Below, in pieces: positions 6,293 through 7,390 of a DNA stretch of 7,390 bases. This stretch comes from an uncultured Acetobacteraceae bacterium (GTDB lineage: Bacteria; Pseudomonadota; Alphaproteobacteria; Acetobacterales; Acetobacteraceae), in NCBI GenBank assembly GCA_903839965.1, contig CAIMEK010000270.1:1-7390 (forward strand). Direction: 5' to 3'. The position numbers and the translations under genes were made by a program. Position 1 is the stretch's first letter. Every line of letters starts with the position of its first letter. The notes beneath the pieces were generated by a model. That model saw nothing but the letters and a program-made list of their open reading frames with translations. It did not search any database and had not been told where the DNA came from.

Positions 6293-6312
6293 AATTGCGA
6301 GGAATACCTCAG

Positions 6313-7215
6313 ATGGCGCTGCTTCCTTTCGATGACCGTGATGGCGAGATCTGGTTCGATGGCGTCATGGTCCCCTGGCGCGAGGCGAAGCTGCACGTCC
6401 TGTCGCATGGGCTGCATTATGCCAGCGGCGTGTTCGAAGGTGAGAGGGCCTATAGCGGCAACATCTTCAAGCTGCATGCGCACACCGAACGGCTGTTCGC
6501 CTCCGCCGCCCTGCTCGGCTTCGAGATCCCGTACTCGATCGAGGCGGTCGAGGCCGCCTGCCGGCAGGTGCTGGCCGCCAACAGGCAGGTCGAAGCCTAT
6601 GTCCGCCCGATCGCCTGGCGCGGCACCGAACAACTCTCCGTCTCGGGGCAATTGACCAAAATCCATATCGCCATCGCCACCTGGGCCTGGCCAAACCTGT
6701 TCGGCGACAACCGGATGAAGGGCGTGCGACTCGGCATGGCCGAGTGGAAACGCCCAAGCCCGGAAACGGCGCCAACCGCCTCGAAGGCGGCCGGGCTTTA
6801 CATGATCGGAACGCTGTCCAAGCACAAGGCGGAAGCCGACGGCTTCGACGACGCGCTGATGCTGGGCTGGCGCGGCCAGGTGGCCGAAGGCACCGGCGCC
6901 AACGTGTTCTTCGCCAAGGACGGCGAACTGCATACGCCGACCCCGGACTGCTTCCTCAACGGCATTACCCGCCGCACCGTCATGTCGATCGCGCGACGCC
7001 ACCAGATCAAGGTGACCGAACGCACGATCATGCCCGAAGAGATGCAGGGCATGGACGAGGTGTTCCTGGCCGGCACCGCCGCCGAGGTGACGCCGGTGCG
7101 CCAGATCGGCGAGCTGCACTTCAAGCCGGGACCGATCACCGAATTGCTGCTGAACGACTACGAAAAACTCGTCCGCCTGCCCCCCGACGAAGTCGAACAA
7201 CTGGCGCCGATATAG
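6313..7215 (+). CDS. ilvE: Branched-chain amino acid aminotransferase (class IV PLP enzyme, EC 2.6.1.42)
   Basis: A 300-residue cytoplasmic PLP enzyme catalysing the last step of leucine, isoleucine and valine synthesis: reversible amino transfer between glutamate and branched-chain 2-oxo acids. Length fits the IlvE group of about 300. Motifs in order: SHGLHYASGVFEGERAY (31-47), YVRPIAWRGTEQLSV (96-110), the PLP-binding Lys158 in PTASKAAGLYM (154-164), VAEGTGANVFFAKDGELHTP (190-209) with Glu192 expected near the pyridine nitrogen, LNGITRRTV (215-223) and LAGTAAEVTPV (252-262). D-amino-acid aminotransferase and aminodeoxychorismate lyase share the fold, but these motifs match IlvE best. ATG 6313 is chosen because GAGGA (6299-6303) lies 9 nt upstream and homology starts there; the frame is open much further upstream, but that part is antisense to the MarR gene. 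It diverges from the MarR cluster and is followed directly by a palindromic element. Confidence 0.95.
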   Translation: MALLPFDDRDGEIWFDGVMVPWREAKLHVLSHGLHYASGVFEGERAYSGNIFKLHAHTERLFASAALLGFEIPYSIEAVEAACRQVLAANRQVEAYVRPIAWRGTEQLSVSGQLTKIHIAIATWAWPNLFGDNRMKGVRLGMAEWKRPSPETAPTASKAAGLYMIGTLSKHKAEADGFDDALMLGWRGQVAEGTGANVFFAKDGELHTPTPDCFLNGITRRTVMSIARRHQIKVTERTIMPEEMQGMDEVFLAGTAAEVTPVRQIGELHFKPGPITELLLNDYEKLVRLPPDEVEQLAPI

Positions 7216-7314
7216 GAAGGCGAGGGGCTCTGCCCCTCGACCCCGCCAAGGGCCGTGAGGCCCTTGGAACCCGTTCGTTTAGAGGGTCTTGAGGGCAGAG
7301 CCCCCTGGCCTTCC
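7215..7314. repeat. Nested ~100-bp palindromic intergenic element downstream of ilvE
   Basis: The ends GGAAGGC (7215-7221) and GGCCTTCC (7307-7314) are inverted copies. Inside them GGGGCTCTGCCC (7224-7235) is the exact reverse complement of 7293-7304, and GACCC (7239-7243) pairs with GGGTC (7284-7288). The centre holds a perfect 9-bp hairpin, CCAAGGGCC / GGCCCTTGG (7246-7254 and 7259-7267), with a GTGA loop. GC-rich palindromes like this are often dispersed between genes in such genomes; here only one copy is visible, so repeat status is inference. It begins on the ilvE stop codon. Confidence 0.6.
7221..7280 (+). terminator. Probable ilvE transcription terminator made of two tandem hairpins
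   Basis: Hairpin 1 is CGAGGGGC-TCT-GCCCCTCG (7221-7239), an 8-bp perfect stem with a 3-nt loop. Hairpin 2 is CCAAGGGCC-GTGA-GGCCCTTGG (7246-7267), a 9-bp perfect stem with a GNRA-type loop. Only a short T run (7278-7280) follows, so it is not a classic intrinsic terminator. The position, 5 bp after the ilvE stop, favours termination or mRNA 3'-end protection. Confidence 0.45.
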
Positions 7315-7390
7315 CCACATCGCCGCCGGCAGCAGGACCAGCCAGGCGATGCGGGTTTCGTATCGGGGGTTCGGTCGTGACAGGGCTCCG
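7279..7390 (-). CDS. Possible C-terminus of an unidentified minus-strand protein
   Basis: Reading in from the right edge, one minus-strand frame is open for 36 codons and ends at TAA (complement of 7279-7281). It contains YETRIAWLVLLPAAMWG, a plausible terminal hydrophobic segment with mostly GC-ending codons, whereas the other frame is Cys/Arg-rich and unlike protein. The final residues (RPGGSALKTL) run into the palindromic element. The 5' part is outside the window and I do not recognise a family. GC-rich DNA often keeps such frames open by chance. Confidence 0.25.
   Translation of the reverse strand, partial: GALSRPNPRYETRIAWLVLLPAAMWGRPGGSALKTL

Noticed and set aside
5656..6312. Upstream extension of the ilvE frame by 219 codons
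   Set aside because: The extension is antisense to the MarR gene and crosses the promoter region. IlvE homology, usual length and a Shine-Dalgarno all place the start at 6313.
6226..7200. Minus-strand open frame of 324 codons
   Set aside because: It lies antisense to ilvE, is Gly/His/Asp-rich and shows no conserved motif; ilvE is complete with its catalytic Lys.

Overview
The window reads as chromosomal DNA of a GC-rich alphaproteobacterium, probably Acetobacteraceae or a close Rhodospirillales relative. That placement is inferred from base composition, GC-ending codons, the MarR / OmpR-type regulator / histidine kinase set divergent from a branched-chain aminotransferase, and a GC-rich nested palindrome downstream of that aminotransferase. 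No rRNA, tRNA, CRISPR array, transposase or phage gene was seen.

Layout. Positions 1-1043 (minus) hold the N-terminal 347 codons of a sugar ABC-transporter substrate-binding protein whose 3' end lies outside the window. Its leader has a strong Shine-Dalgarno and an 18-bp near-perfect palindrome that could be an operator. A 264-bp gap (1044-1307) separates it from a divergent O-antigen ligase/polymerase-like membrane protein (1308-2648, plus), which appears to start at TTG. This gene converges on, and overlaps by 43 bp, a CgeB-type glycosyltransferase (2606-3574, minus).

The glycosyltransferase is the last gene of a tight minus-strand cluster that reads, in transcription order, MarR-family regulator (5626-6165), OmpR-family response regulator (4911-5612), EnvZ-like histidine kinase (3571-4902), glycosyltransferase. 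Gaps are 13 bp, 8 bp and a 4-bp ATGA overlap. The MarR and response-regulator pair resembles PetP/PetR of Rhodobacter. The cluster diverges from ilvE (6313-7215, plus) across a 147-bp region where two opposed sigma-70-like promoters appear to share one AT-rich core.

Downstream of ilvE, positions 7215-7314 form a nested palindromic element that can fold in two alternative ways and may act as terminator. The last 76 bases may hold the C-terminus of another minus-strand gene. Overall the region combines sugar uptake, a MarR plus two-component regulatory module, branched-chain amino-acid transamination and two surface-polysaccharide genes. I see no clearly new system. The most notable points are the translational coupling of a glycosyltransferase to a sensor kinase, the operator-like palindrome, the shared divergent promoter core and the nested palindrome.
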